A stretch of DNA of 7,787 nucleotides, from positions 1 to 7,787 of the forward strand of contig DATKCY010000134.1 of the NCBI GenBank assembly GCA_035512995.1, in the 5' to 3' direction. The position numbers and the translations under genes are program-made. The notes under the pieces were generated by a model. That model did not search any database, had not been told where the DNA came from, and saw only the letters and a list, made by a program, of their open reading frames with translations. Below, piece after piece: positions 1 through 5,818 of the stretch (the stretch's first letter is position 1; each line of letters opens with the position of its first letter). Origin of the DNA: Thermohalobaculum sp035512995. GTDB taxonomy: Bacteria; Pseudomonadota; Alphaproteobacteria; Rhodobacterales; Rhodobacteraceae.

Positions 1-570
1 CACGACGCCTTCGTCGAGAATCTGGCGGCCGCGGCCACGGCGATGAAGGTCGGCCACGCGCTCGATCCCGCGACGCAGATGGGGCCCGTCGTCTCGGAAG
101 GCCAGCTCGAGCAGAACCTCGGGAACGTCGCCCGCGCCCGCGAGGAGGGCGGCGAGGTCGTGTGCGGCGGCGAGCGGGTCGAGCGCGAGACCGACGGCTG
201 CTTCATGACGCCCGCCGTCATCGCCGGCACGAGGAACGACTGGAAGACCAACCGCGAGGAGCTGTTCGCGCCGGTCGCGTGCGTGATCAAGGTCGCTTCC
301 TACGACGAGGCGCTGGCGGTGGTGAACGACACGAATTTCGGCCTGACCTCGGGGATCGTGACGCGGAGCCTGGCGCGGGCCACGCATTTCCGGCGGAACG
401 CGCGGACGGGCTGCGTCATGGTCAACCTGCCGACCGCGGGCACCGACTACCACGTGCCCTTCGGCGGCCGGGGCGACAGCTCCTACGGGCCGCGCGAGCA
501 AGGCCGCTACGCCGTCGAGTTCTACACGACCGTCAAGACGGCCTACGTGAAGGCCGGCGACCCGGCATGA
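1..570 (+). CDS. Aldehyde dehydrogenase, alpha-ketoglutarate-semialdehyde type (C-terminal part, 5' cut by window edge)
   Basis: NAD(P)-dependent oxidation of an aldehyde to an acid; the likely substrate is alpha-ketoglutaric semialdehyde (2,5-dioxopentanoate), giving 2-oxoglutarate at the end of non-phosphorylative pentose, sugar-acid or hydroxyproline catabolism. The frame is open from base 1 and 189 codons are visible, about 40% of a usual 480-490-residue enzyme. The NAD-binding GSTxxG region and the catalytic Cys would lie upstream of the window. Seen here: the EELFAPV motif (family EEIFGPV) near nt 256-276, the FGLTSGI segment, and the tail NLPTAGTDYHVPFGG followed by SSYGPREQG (nt 424-510). 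That tail is characteristic of the KGSADH branch. One oddity is RGD where I recall RKG in relatives. The stop overlaps the next ATG (ATGA), so the two genes were probably translationally coupled. The ALDH family is near certain; substrate assignment is inference. Confidence 0.85.
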   Translation, partial: HDAFVENLAAAATAMKVGHALDPATQMGPVVSEGQLEQNLGNVARAREEGGEVVCGGERVERETDGCFMTPAVIAGTRNDWKTNREELFAPVACVIKVASYDEALAVVNDTNFGLTSGIVTRSLARATHFRRNARTGCVMVNLPTAGTDYHVPFGGRGDSSYGPREQGRYAVEFYTTVKTAYVKAGDPA

Positions 571-1373
571 GCGGCGTGCTGATCGACGGGCTGCAATACG
601 CCAACTGGTCGGAAAGGATCTTCCGCCAGATGCGCGAGGGCGGCGTCGATGCGGTCCACGTCACCATCGCCTACCACGAGACCTTCCGCGAGACGGTGCT
701 GAACGTCGAGCGCTGGAACCGCTGGTTCGAGCGCCACCCGGACCTGATCGTGCACGCGCGGACCGGCGACGACGTGCGCCGGGCGAGGGCGGCGGGGCGG
801 ACGGCGATCGTCTTCGGCTTCCAGAACCCCTCGCCGATCGAGGACGACATCGGGCTGGTGGAGATCGTCCACACCCTCGGCGCCCGCTTCATGCAGCTCA
901 GCTACAACAACCAGTCGCTGCTCGCGACGGGGGCCTACGAGGCCGAGGACCCGGGGCTGACCCGCATGGGCCGGCAGGTGATCGCCGAGATGAACCGGGT
1001 CGGGCTGGCCGTCGACATGAGCCACTCGGCCGAGCGCTCGACGCTTGAGGCGATCGAGCTCTCGAGCCGGCCGATCGCGATCACGCACGCCAATCCGGCC
1101 TCCTGGCACGCGGCGCTCCGCAACAAGTCCGACACCGTGCTGACGGCGTTGGCCGAGAGCGGGGGCATGCTCGGCTTCTCGCAAGGGACGGTGTCGCGGT
1201 GGCGGCGGCGACCCTCGACCGCATCAGGCAGCTCGGGAGCTGACAGTGCGGGACCCGGGCGAGCGTCATCGCTGAACCGGGCGGCGGCGCCCCGAGCGCT
1301 CGCGGGCCGAGGCGGCACCGGCGCGGCATCGGCCGAGACACGCCCTTGTCGCCCCGCCGCCACTCCGCTATAA
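567..1373 (+). pseudogene. Membrane dipeptidase (peptidase M19), 3'-truncated remnant
   Basis: Metal-dependent dipeptidase of the renal-dipeptidase (M19) amidohydrolase fold, apparently broken. The ATG lies inside the stop codon of the aldehyde dehydrogenase. Residues 1-205 read as a good family member: GFQNPSPIEDDIG, MQLSYNNQSLL, VDMSH with His153, ITHAN with His174, and Arg185. The spacings His153-His174 (21) and His174-Arg185 (11) equal those of human renal dipeptidase His198/His219/Arg230. The first metal pair (HxD) is replaced by LQY near residues 9-11, and the usual Glu ligand near GFQN also appears absent; I believe this occurs in this bacterial branch. After LGFS (residue 205, nt 1181) similarity ends. 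The frame runs on for 63 Arg/Ala/Ser/Pro-rich residues to TAA at 1371-1373. The last third of the barrel, including the region of the usual catalytic Asp (GIGSD), is missing from a usual 320-340 residues. Probably non-functional; a real 268-residue short protein is less likely. Confidence 0.75.
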
Positions 1374-1374
1374 G
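1346..1374 (+). promoter_or_regulatory. Probable sigma70 promoter of rpmE
   Basis: TTGTCG at 1346-1351, a 17-bp spacer, and TATAAG at 1369-1374. The -10 element matches the consensus at five of six positions, which is striking in such GC-rich DNA. Transcription would start near 1381, giving a leader of about 90 nt before the rpmE GTG. The -10 box contains the TAA that ends the broken dipeptidase frame, so that tail occupies promoter DNA. Confidence 0.6.
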
Positions 1375-1460
1375 CCCCGCCCTGAGTTTCCGATGCGATC
1401 GGTCAGGCCAGCACGCTCCCGTCCCGGCGGCAGCGGCGGCCAGCCGGTCGGGCGAGGTCT

Positions 1461-1466
1461 AGGAGA
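1461..1466 (+). promoter_or_regulatory. Ribosome binding site of rpmE
   Basis: AGGAGA lies six bases upstream of the GTG at 1473. It decides the non-ATG start, because the protein then begins MKSDVHPDYH exactly as L31 proteins do. Confidence 0.8.
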
Positions 1467-1472
1467 GCGCCC

Positions 1473-1691
1473 GTGAAGAGCGACGTCCATCCCGACTACC
1501 ACGTCATCGACGTGAAGATGACCGACGGCAACACCGTCCAGATGCGCACCACCTGGGGCAAGGAGGGCGACACGATGACGCTCGACATCGACCCCCTGGC
1601 GCACCCGGCCTGGACCGGCACGCAGCGCCTGATGGACAGCGGCGGCCGCGTCTCGCGCTTCAAGAAGAAGTTCGAGGGCTTCGGCTTCTGA
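1473..1691 (+). CDS. rpmE: 50S ribosomal protein L31
   Basis: Ribosomal protein L31, which bridges the large and small subunits. It is 72 residues, beginning MKSDVHPDYH and ending in the family signature GGRVSRFKKKFEGFGF. There are no cysteines at all, so the zinc-binding Cys set of the E. coli protein is absent; this fits the alphaproteobacterial form, which also has the TWGKEGDT segment and DPLAHPAWTG in the middle. The start is GTG with a strong AGGAGA site. The gene appears to be transcribed from its own promoter at 1346-1374 and is followed by a GC-rich hairpin before mipZ. L31 genes are sometimes autoregulated through their leader; the roughly 90-nt leader here could serve that, but I see no clear structure in it. 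Confidence 0.97.
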   Translation: MKSDVHPDYHVIDVKMTDGNTVQMRTTWGKEGDTMTLDIDPLAHPAWTGTQRLMDSGGRVSRFKKKFEGFGF

Positions 1692-1711
1692 GGCGACCGA
1701 TGCCGTCCGGA

Positions 1712-1742
1712 GCGCGCGCCGCGGGGTGCGCGCCGCGTCTTG
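1712..1742 (+). terminator. Possible weak terminator or hairpin after rpmE
   Basis: Two GCGCGC arms (1714-1719 and 1728-1733, loop of 8) form a short GC-rich hairpin followed by GCGTCTT with only a short T-rich run. It may reduce read-through from rpmE into mipZ, but random pairing is easy in DNA of this composition. Confidence 0.3.
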
Positions 1743-1766
1743 CCGCTGGCTTCCCGGGTACGCGCG

Positions 1767-2597
1767 TTGAGCACAGAGGTGGATGACCGGGCGCACGTGA
1801 TCGTCCTCGGCAACGAGAAGGGCGGCTCGGGCAAGTCGACGACGGCGATGCACCTGCTGGTCGCGCTCGCGCGCGCGGGGCACCGCGTCGGCTGCCTCGA
1901 CCTCGACATCCGCCAGACGAGCCTGTTCCGCTATCTCGAGAACCGCGACGCCTATGGCGAGCGGATCGGCTCGAAGCTGCTCGGCGCCGAGCGCCTGCGG
2001 CTGACGCAGTCGAAGCTGCCGCTCCGCGACGAGGCCGACGCCGAGGACCGCGAGACGATCGTCCGCGCGATCGACGAGCTGTCGCGGAGCTGCGACTACG
2101 TCATCGTCGACACGCCGGGCGCGGTGACCGCCTTCAGCCAGGCGGCGCACGCGGCCGCCGACACGCTGATCACGCCGATCAACGACAGCCTCGTCGACTT
2201 CGACCTGCTCGGGCGCGTCGACCCGGCCTCGGGCAAGGTGCTGGGCCCCTCGATCTATTCCGAGATGGTGTGGTCGGCCCGGCAGCGGCGCGCGGTCACC
2301 GGCCGGCCGCCGATGGACTGGGTCGTGCTCCGGAACCGCATGGCGACGCTCGACAGCCGCAACAAGCGCCGCGTCGGCGAGGTGATGACCGAGCTCTCGC
2401 GGCGGATCGGCTTTCGCATCGTGCCCGGCTTCTGCGAGCGCGTGATCTTCCGCGAGCTGTTCCTGACCGGGCTCACCCTGCTCGACCTCAGGCAGGACGG
2501 GCCGATCACGCTCACCATGAGCCACGTTGCCGCACGCCAGGAGGTGCGCGACCTGGTGAAGGCGCTTGACCTTCCGGGCGTGCCGGCGGTCCAGTAG
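1767..2597 (+). CDS. mipZ: Division-plane positioning ATPase MipZ (ParA/MinD superfamily)
   Basis: MipZ forms a gradient from the chromosome-bound ParB complex at the poles and blocks FtsZ assembly away from midcell. Numbering from the TTG at 1767 (276 residues): deviant Walker A KGGSGKST at 18-25 with signature Lys18, Walker A' segment LDLDIRQ with Asp47 (equivalent to Caulobacter Asp42), and Walker B VIVDTPG with Asp115. The MipZ-specific blocks TPINDSLVDFDLLGRVDP, MDWVVLRNR and RVIFRELF plus GLTLLDL are all present, which separates it from ParA, MinD and Soj. The start is uncertain: TTG 1767 gives MSTEVDDRAHVIV, GTG 1779 gives MDDRAHVIV, and an in-frame TTG at 1740 would add nine residues. 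None has a strong ribosome site. ugd follows 30 bp downstream on the same strand, so the two are probably co-transcribed. No parB is nearby, which is normal for mipZ. Confidence 0.93.
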   Translation: MSTEVDDRAHVIVLGNEKGGSGKSTTAMHLLVALARAGHRVGCLDLDIRQTSLFRYLENRDAYGERIGSKLLGAERLRLTQSKLPLRDEADAEDRETIVRAIDELSRSCDYVIVDTPGAVTAFSQAAHAAADTLITPINDSLVDFDLLGRVDPASGKVLGPSIYSEMVWSARQRRAVTGRPPMDWVVLRNRMATLDSRNKRRVGEVMTELSRRIGFRIVPGFCERVIFRELFLTGLTLLDLRQDGPITLTMSHVAARQEVRDLVKALDLPGVPAVQ

Positions 2598-2617
2598 CGC
2601 CCCTTTGCTGACCCGGC

Positions 2618-2623
2618 GGGAGA
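2618..2623 (+). promoter_or_regulatory. Ribosome binding site of ugd
   Basis: GGGAGA is four bases from the ATG at 2628, inside the 30-bp gap after mipZ. No promoter-like pair is visible in that gap, which supports read-through from mipZ. Confidence 0.55.
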
Positions 2624-2627
2624 CCAC

Positions 2628-3932
2628 ATGCGCATCGTCATCATCGGCACGGGCTATGTCGGGCTCGTCTCCGGCGTCTGCCTGTCCGACTTCGGCCACG
2701 AGGTGGTCTGCGTCGACAAGAACGGGGGCAAGATCGAGATGCTGCGCCGCGGCGAGATCCCGATCTACGAGCCGGGCCTCGGCCTCCTGCTCGAGCGGAA
2801 CGCCGCCGCGGGGCGCGTGCGCTTCACGACCGACCTCGCCGACGCGGTCGGGGACGCCGAGGCGATCTTCATCGCGGTCGGCACCCCGGCCAGGCGCGGC
2901 GACGGCCATGCCGACCTCACTCACGTCTATGCCGCGGCCGAGGAGGTGGCGGCGCTCCTGACCGATCCGGTCGTCGTCGTCACCAAGTCGACCGTGCCCG
3001 TCGGGACCAACCGCGAGGTCGGACGACGGATCGCCGCGGCCAATCCGCAAGCCGTCTTCTCGGTCGCCTCGAACCCCGAGTTCCTGCGCGAGGGCGCCGC
3101 GATCGAGGACTTCATGCGCCCCGACCGCATCGTCGTCGGCGCCGAGGACGATCGCGCGCGCGCGGTGATGGCGGACATCTACCGCCCACTCTACCTGCGC
3201 GAGACGCCGATGGTCTTCACGACCCTCGAGTCGGCCGAGATGATCAAGTACGCAGCCAACGCCTTCCTCGCGACCAAGATCACCTTCATCAACGAGATCG
3301 CGGACCTCTGCGAGCGCTGCGGCGCCGACGTGCAGTCGGTCGCGAAGGGGATCGGGCTCGACGGCCGGATCGGCTCGAAGTTCCTTCACGCGGGGCCGGG
3401 CTACGGCGGCTCGTGCTTCCCGAAGGACACCCGGGCGCTCGCGCAGACGGCCGAGAACTACGGCGCCGACCTGACGATCGTCTCGGCCGTGATCGGCGCG
3501 AACGATGCGCGCAAGGCGGCGATGGCGGACCGGGTGATCGCGGCGGCGGGCGGCTCGCTCGAGGGCAAGCGCGTGGCCGTGCTGGGCGTCACCTTCAAGC
3601 CGAACACCGACGACATGCGCGACGCGCCGAGCCTCGCCGTGCTGCCGCGGCTGCGCCAGGCGGGGGCCGAGATCGTGATCTGCGATCCGCAGGGCCGGCG
3701 CGAGGGCGAGGCGATGCTGGCGCCGGCCGAATGGAGGGCCGAGCCCTACGAGGCGGCCAGGGACGCCGACGTCCTGCTGATCCTGACCGAGTGGAACGAG
3801 TTCCGCGCCCTCGACCTCGGCCGGCTGCGGGCGCAGATGCGCGGCGACGTCATGGTCGACCTCAGGAACATCTACGCGCCGGAGGACGCGCGCGAGGCCG
3901 GCTTCCGCTACAGCTCGATCGGCCGCCCCTGA
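2628..3932 (+). CDS. ugd: UDP-glucose 6-dehydrogenase
   Basis: Cytoplasmic enzyme that oxidises UDP-glucose twice with NAD+ to UDP-glucuronate, a precursor of exopolysaccharide, capsule and LPS sugars. It is 434 residues, normal for the family. The N-terminal Rossmann domain starts with GTGYVGL (7-13). SNPEFLREG contains Glu151; the NAFLATKITFINEI helix carries Lys217 and Asn222; the catalytic block GPGYGGSCFPKD holds the nucleophile Cys263 and Asp267; the C-terminal UDP-binding domain opens with FKPNTDDMRDAPS (323-335). All key residues are present, so it should be active. GDP-mannose dehydrogenase belongs to the same superfamily, but the GSCFPKD context and overall pattern favour UDP-glucose. 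The gene lies just downstream of mipZ and ends in a strong hairpin facing a convergent gene. No glycosyltransferases are in view to show which polysaccharide it serves. Confidence 0.95.
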   Translation: MRIVIIGTGYVGLVSGVCLSDFGHEVVCVDKNGGKIEMLRRGEIPIYEPGLGLLLERNAAAGRVRFTTDLADAVGDAEAIFIAVGTPARRGDGHADLTHVYAAAEEVAALLTDPVVVVTKSTVPVGTNREVGRRIAAANPQAVFSVASNPEFLREGAAIEDFMRPDRIVVGAEDDRARAVMADIYRPLYLRETPMVFTTLESAEMIKYAANAFLATKITFINEIADLCERCGADVQSVAKGIGLDGRIGSKFLHAGPGYGGSCFPKDTRALAQTAENYGADLTIVSAVIGANDARKAAMADRVIAAAGGSLEGKRVAVLGVTFKPNTDDMRDAPSLAVLPRLRQAGAEIVICDPQGRREGEAMLAPAEWRAEPYEAARDADVLLILTEWNEFRALDLGRLRAQMRGDVMVDLRNIYAPEDAREAGFRYSSIGRP

Positions 3933-3955
3933 CGAAACCGCCGGCCCGCAGACGA

Positions 3956-3982
3956 ATCAGCGGGGCACGAGGCCCCGCTGAT
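3956..3982. terminator. Shared terminator hairpin between convergent ugd and carboxypeptidase genes
   Basis: ATCAGCGGGGC (3956-3966) and its exact complement (3972-3982) make an 11-bp perfect stem with a 5-nt loop, 24 bp after the ugd stop. Neither side carries a real T-run (CCCCCCATT on plus, TTCGTCT on minus). It could stop both transcripts or protect their 3' ends. The rest of the 3933-4067 gap shows nothing else I can support. Confidence 0.75.
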
Positions 3983-4067
3983 CCCCCCATTCGCGGCCGA
4001 TCGCGCGCGTCCCGGCGTCCCCCAACTCCCGGAGTCGCTCGCGTGCCCGGCCGCCCCCCGCCGGCTC

Positions 4068-5522
4068 CTAGTTCGGCGCCAGTGCCACGCACTCCCGTCC
4101 GTGCGACTTGAGCGTCCGGCAGGCCTTGCCCGCCTCGCGCGATGACAGGCCGGTGAAGCGCACCTCGTAGCGCGGCGCGCCGCCCTGGCCCCTGAACTCC
4201 TTGATTTGCGACTCGGCCGAGGCGAGCGGCCTCAGGTCGCCGAGGGTCACCGACGTCACGCTCTCGAGCGCCGCCGCGCGGTCCTCGAAGGCGCCGAGGC
4301 GCACCGACCAGGCCGGCCGCGGGGGCGGCATCGGCACGCCCCCGTCGCCGCTTCCCTCGGCGACGCTGATCGTCCCCCGGACGTCCGCGGACGCCGTCGC
4401 CACCCGTACGGGGCGCAGCCTCGGCGGCTCGGTCCGCCGCGGCGCATAGGCCGAGGACGGCGCCTTCGCCGTCGCCTGCGGCGTCTCCGTCACCGGGGAC
4501 GGCAACGTCGCGCTGGCGCTCGCCACCCGCACCGTCTCTTCCGCCTGGATTGCGGCGGCGGCCGGCGCCGGACCCAGCGCCTCGACCACCGCGGCGATGC
4601 CGGTAGTCTGCCGCGTCGGCCGGGCCGGCGGCACCGGCGCGCTCCTGACCGCGACGACCGTGCCGGCGGCGCTGCCGCGCGACGGCGGGACCACCGCCAC
4701 ATGCGTCTCGGCGCGCGAGAAGCCCATGTCGAGGAGCTGGGCCACGCGCCGTGTGCGCGAGGCCACCGACGATTCGCCCATGACGACCGCGATGATCCGC
4801 TCCGACCCGCGCGAGGCGATGCCGACCAGGTTGTAGCCGGCGGCGCGCGTGTAGCCGGTCTTCATGCCCTCGGCCCCGCGGTAGGAGCGGAGCAGCCGGC
4901 GGTTCGTGCTCCACACCTGCTTGCCGGCGGCATACGTCGTGATTTGGCCGAAGACGCCGTAGTATTCCGGGAAGTCGAAGAACAGGTGCCGCGCCAGCTT
5001 CGCCATGTCGCGCGCCGTCGACAGGTGGCCCGACTGGGTCAGGCCGTGCGGGTTGCGAAAGGTGGTGTTGGGCATGCCGAGCTCGCGCGCCTTGCGCGTC
5101 ATCATCTCGCCGAAGCCCGCCTGCGAACCGCCGATCGCCTCGGCCAGCACCATCGCGGCGTCGTTGGCCGACTTGGTCGCGGTGGCGCGGATCAGGTGGC
5201 GGATCGACACCGTCTGTCCAGCCTTGAGGTACAGCTTCGACGCCGGCTGGCGCGCCGCGTGCTGCGACACCCGCACCCGCTGGTCCAGTCCGATGCGCCC
5301 GCTCTCGACCGCCTCGAACGTCAGGTAGAGCGTCATCATCTTGGTCAGCGACGCCGGATGCTGCCGCCGGTCGGCGCCGCGCGAGTGCAGCACCCGCCCG
5401 TCGCGCATGTCCATGACCATGGCCGCGTAGGGCGCGGCCTGGACGGCGGGCACGGCGGCCGCCGAACCGAAGATGACGATCAAGAGAAGAAAGACAGGCC
5501 GCAACCGCCCCGCTGCTCGCAT
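4068..5522 (-). CDS. D-alanyl-D-alanine carboxypeptidase (PBP5/6-type, peptidase S11) with C-terminal SPOR domain
   Basis: Exported low-molecular-weight penicillin-binding protein that removes the terminal D-Ala from peptidoglycan pentapeptides and so limits cross-linking. 484 residues from the ATG at 5522. There is a signal peptide with hydrophobic core near 10-25 and likely cleavage around AVQA (26-29). Catalytic motifs are SLTK (Ser58, Lys61), SAN (118-120) and KTG (221-223), with NPHGL between the last two. A long Ala/Pro/Thr-rich linker covers roughly 260-404. Residues 405-484 (WSVRLGAFEDRAAALE to the end) match a SPOR domain, a fold that binds glycan strands lacking stem peptides at division septa. 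Instead of the amphipathic C-terminal anchor of E. coli PBP5, SPOR probably supplies localisation. A GTG at 5537 would add five residues; the ATG was preferred because Arg residues then directly precede the signal core. It is divergent from the phasin gene and convergent with ugd. Confidence 0.93.
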   Translation of the reverse strand: MRAAGRLRPVFLLLIVIFGSAAAVPAVQAAPYAAMVMDMRDGRVLHSRGADRRQHPASLTKMMTLYLTFEAVESGRIGLDQRVRVSQHAARQPASKLYLKAGQTVSIRHLIRATATKSANDAAMVLAEAIGGSQAGFGEMMTRKARELGMPNTTFRNPHGLTQSGHLSTARDMAKLARHLFFDFPEYYGVFGQITTYAAGKQVWSTNRRLLRSYRGAEGMKTGYTRAAGYNLVGIASRGSERIIAVVMGESSVASRTRRVAQLLDMGFSRAETHVAVVPPSRGSAAGTVVAVRSAPVPPARPTRQTTGIAAVVEALGPAPAAAAIQAEETVRVASASATLPSPVTETPQATAKAPSSAYAPRRTEPPRLRPVRVATASADVRGTISVAEGSGDGGVPMPPPRPAWSVRLGAFEDRAAALESVTSVTLGDLRPLASAESQIKEFRGQGGAPRYEVRFTGLSSREAGKACRTLKSHGRECVALAPN

Positions 5523-5596
5523 GGCCCAAGCCCCCACAACTGAAATCTGCCCCTGCGGCGCGGGTTCGAGCCCGCCCCTGCACTTGTTTCAAAAGC

Positions 5597-5611
5597 CAGC
5601 GTAACACGCTG
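5597..5611. repeat. Short inverted repeat upstream of the carboxypeptidase gene
   Basis: CAGCGT, spacer AAC, ACGCTG: six-base perfect arms about 75 bp upstream of the carboxypeptidase start. The geometry would suit an operator for a dimeric regulator, but a single copy this short may be chance. Confidence 0.3.
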
Positions 5612-5639
5612 CCAGAGCCTGTGGAATCAGAAATTGCCG

Positions 5640-5650
5640 TGCAATCGCAG
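5640..5650. promoter_or_regulatory. PhaR-like operator motif (distal)
   Basis: TGC-AATC-GCAG. From memory, the PHB-sensing repressor PhaR of Paracoccus and Rhodobacter recognises CTGC-N3/4-GCAG; this copy lacks only the first C. It lies upstream of a phasin gene, the classic PhaR target. Confidence 0.35.
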
Positions 5651-5709
5651 AATTTCCTTAACGGCCGCGTTTTGGCGCGCCGGCGGAGCGCCGCCTCCGC
5701 GGGCTCTTG

Positions 5710-5718
5710 TGCATTGCA
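5710..5718. promoter_or_regulatory. PhaR-like operator motif (proximal)
   Basis: TGC-ATT-GCA, eleven bases upstream of the putative -35 box of the phasin promoter. The core agrees with TGC-N3-GCA while the outer C and G of the recalled PhaR site are absent. The position would let a bound repressor interfere with polymerase. Confidence 0.35.
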
Positions 5719-5728
5719 ACATCAGGTC

Positions 5729-5757
5729 TTGACGCAGCGCAGCATATTCCCCATGTT
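5729..5757 (+). promoter_or_regulatory. Possible phasin promoter
   Basis: TTGACG (5729-5734), a common alphaproteobacterial -35 form, then a 17-bp spacer and CATGTT (5752-5757), a weak -10 with three matches. The expected start near 5764 leaves a leader of about 55 nt. Confidence 0.4.
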
Positions 5758-5806
5758 TCCGACTGACGGCGGGGCCACCGGGCCCGGCGCCGAGCAGAAG
5801 AGAGAG

Positions 5807-5812
5807 AAGGAG
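5807..5812 (+). promoter_or_regulatory. Ribosome binding site of the phasin gene
   Basis: AAGGAG in a purine-only tract, six bases before the ATG at 5819. It is the strongest site in the window and fits a highly expressed granule coat protein; it also decides this start over an in-frame ATG at 5621. Confidence 0.85.
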
Positions 5813-5818
5813 AGAACG

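Larger units (their letters stand above)
5523..5818. promoter_or_regulatory. Divergent control region between carboxypeptidase and phasin genes
   Basis: A 296-bp gene-free stretch, AT-richer than its surroundings in the middle. It holds, from left to right, a hairpin at 5560-5575 flanked by two copies of GCCCCTGC (5549-5556 and 5574-5581); an inverted repeat CAGCGT-AAC-ACGCTG (5597-5611); TGC-N4-GCAG (5640-5650); a hairpin of GCGGAG/CTCCGC arms (5683-5700); TGC-N3-GCA (5710-5718); and a possible phasin promoter (5729-5757). An in-frame ATG at 5621 for the phasin is rejected because the translated leader does not resemble a phasin. Confidence 0.6.

Noticed and set aside
1368..3389. A very long open reading frame on the minus strand opposite mipZ and ugd
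   Set aside because: It mirrors the codon pattern of two clear plus-strand genes in high-GC DNA; its translation is Arg/Asp/Ala/Val-rich with no family signature.
4206..5543. Long plus-strand open frame opposite the carboxypeptidase gene
   Set aside because: Arg/His/Gly-rich translation typical of a GC shadow; the minus strand encodes complete SxxK, SxN and KTG motifs.
5549..5585. A tRNA gene or its 3' end, suggested by GGGTTCGAGCCC
   Set aside because: The loop is six bases where seven are required, there is no matching acceptor, anticodon or D-arm on either strand, and the arm is a simple hairpin.
3862..5607. Alternative minus-strand frame overlapping the carboxypeptidase
   Set aside because: Out-of-frame shadow without recognisable domains; the true frame has a signal peptide and catalytic motifs.
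5621..5818. Phasin start at the upstream ATG 5621, giving a 209-residue protein
   Set aside because: The extra 66 residues are not phasin-like, they cover the probable promoter and operators, and the strong AAGGAG site belongs to the ATG at 5819.
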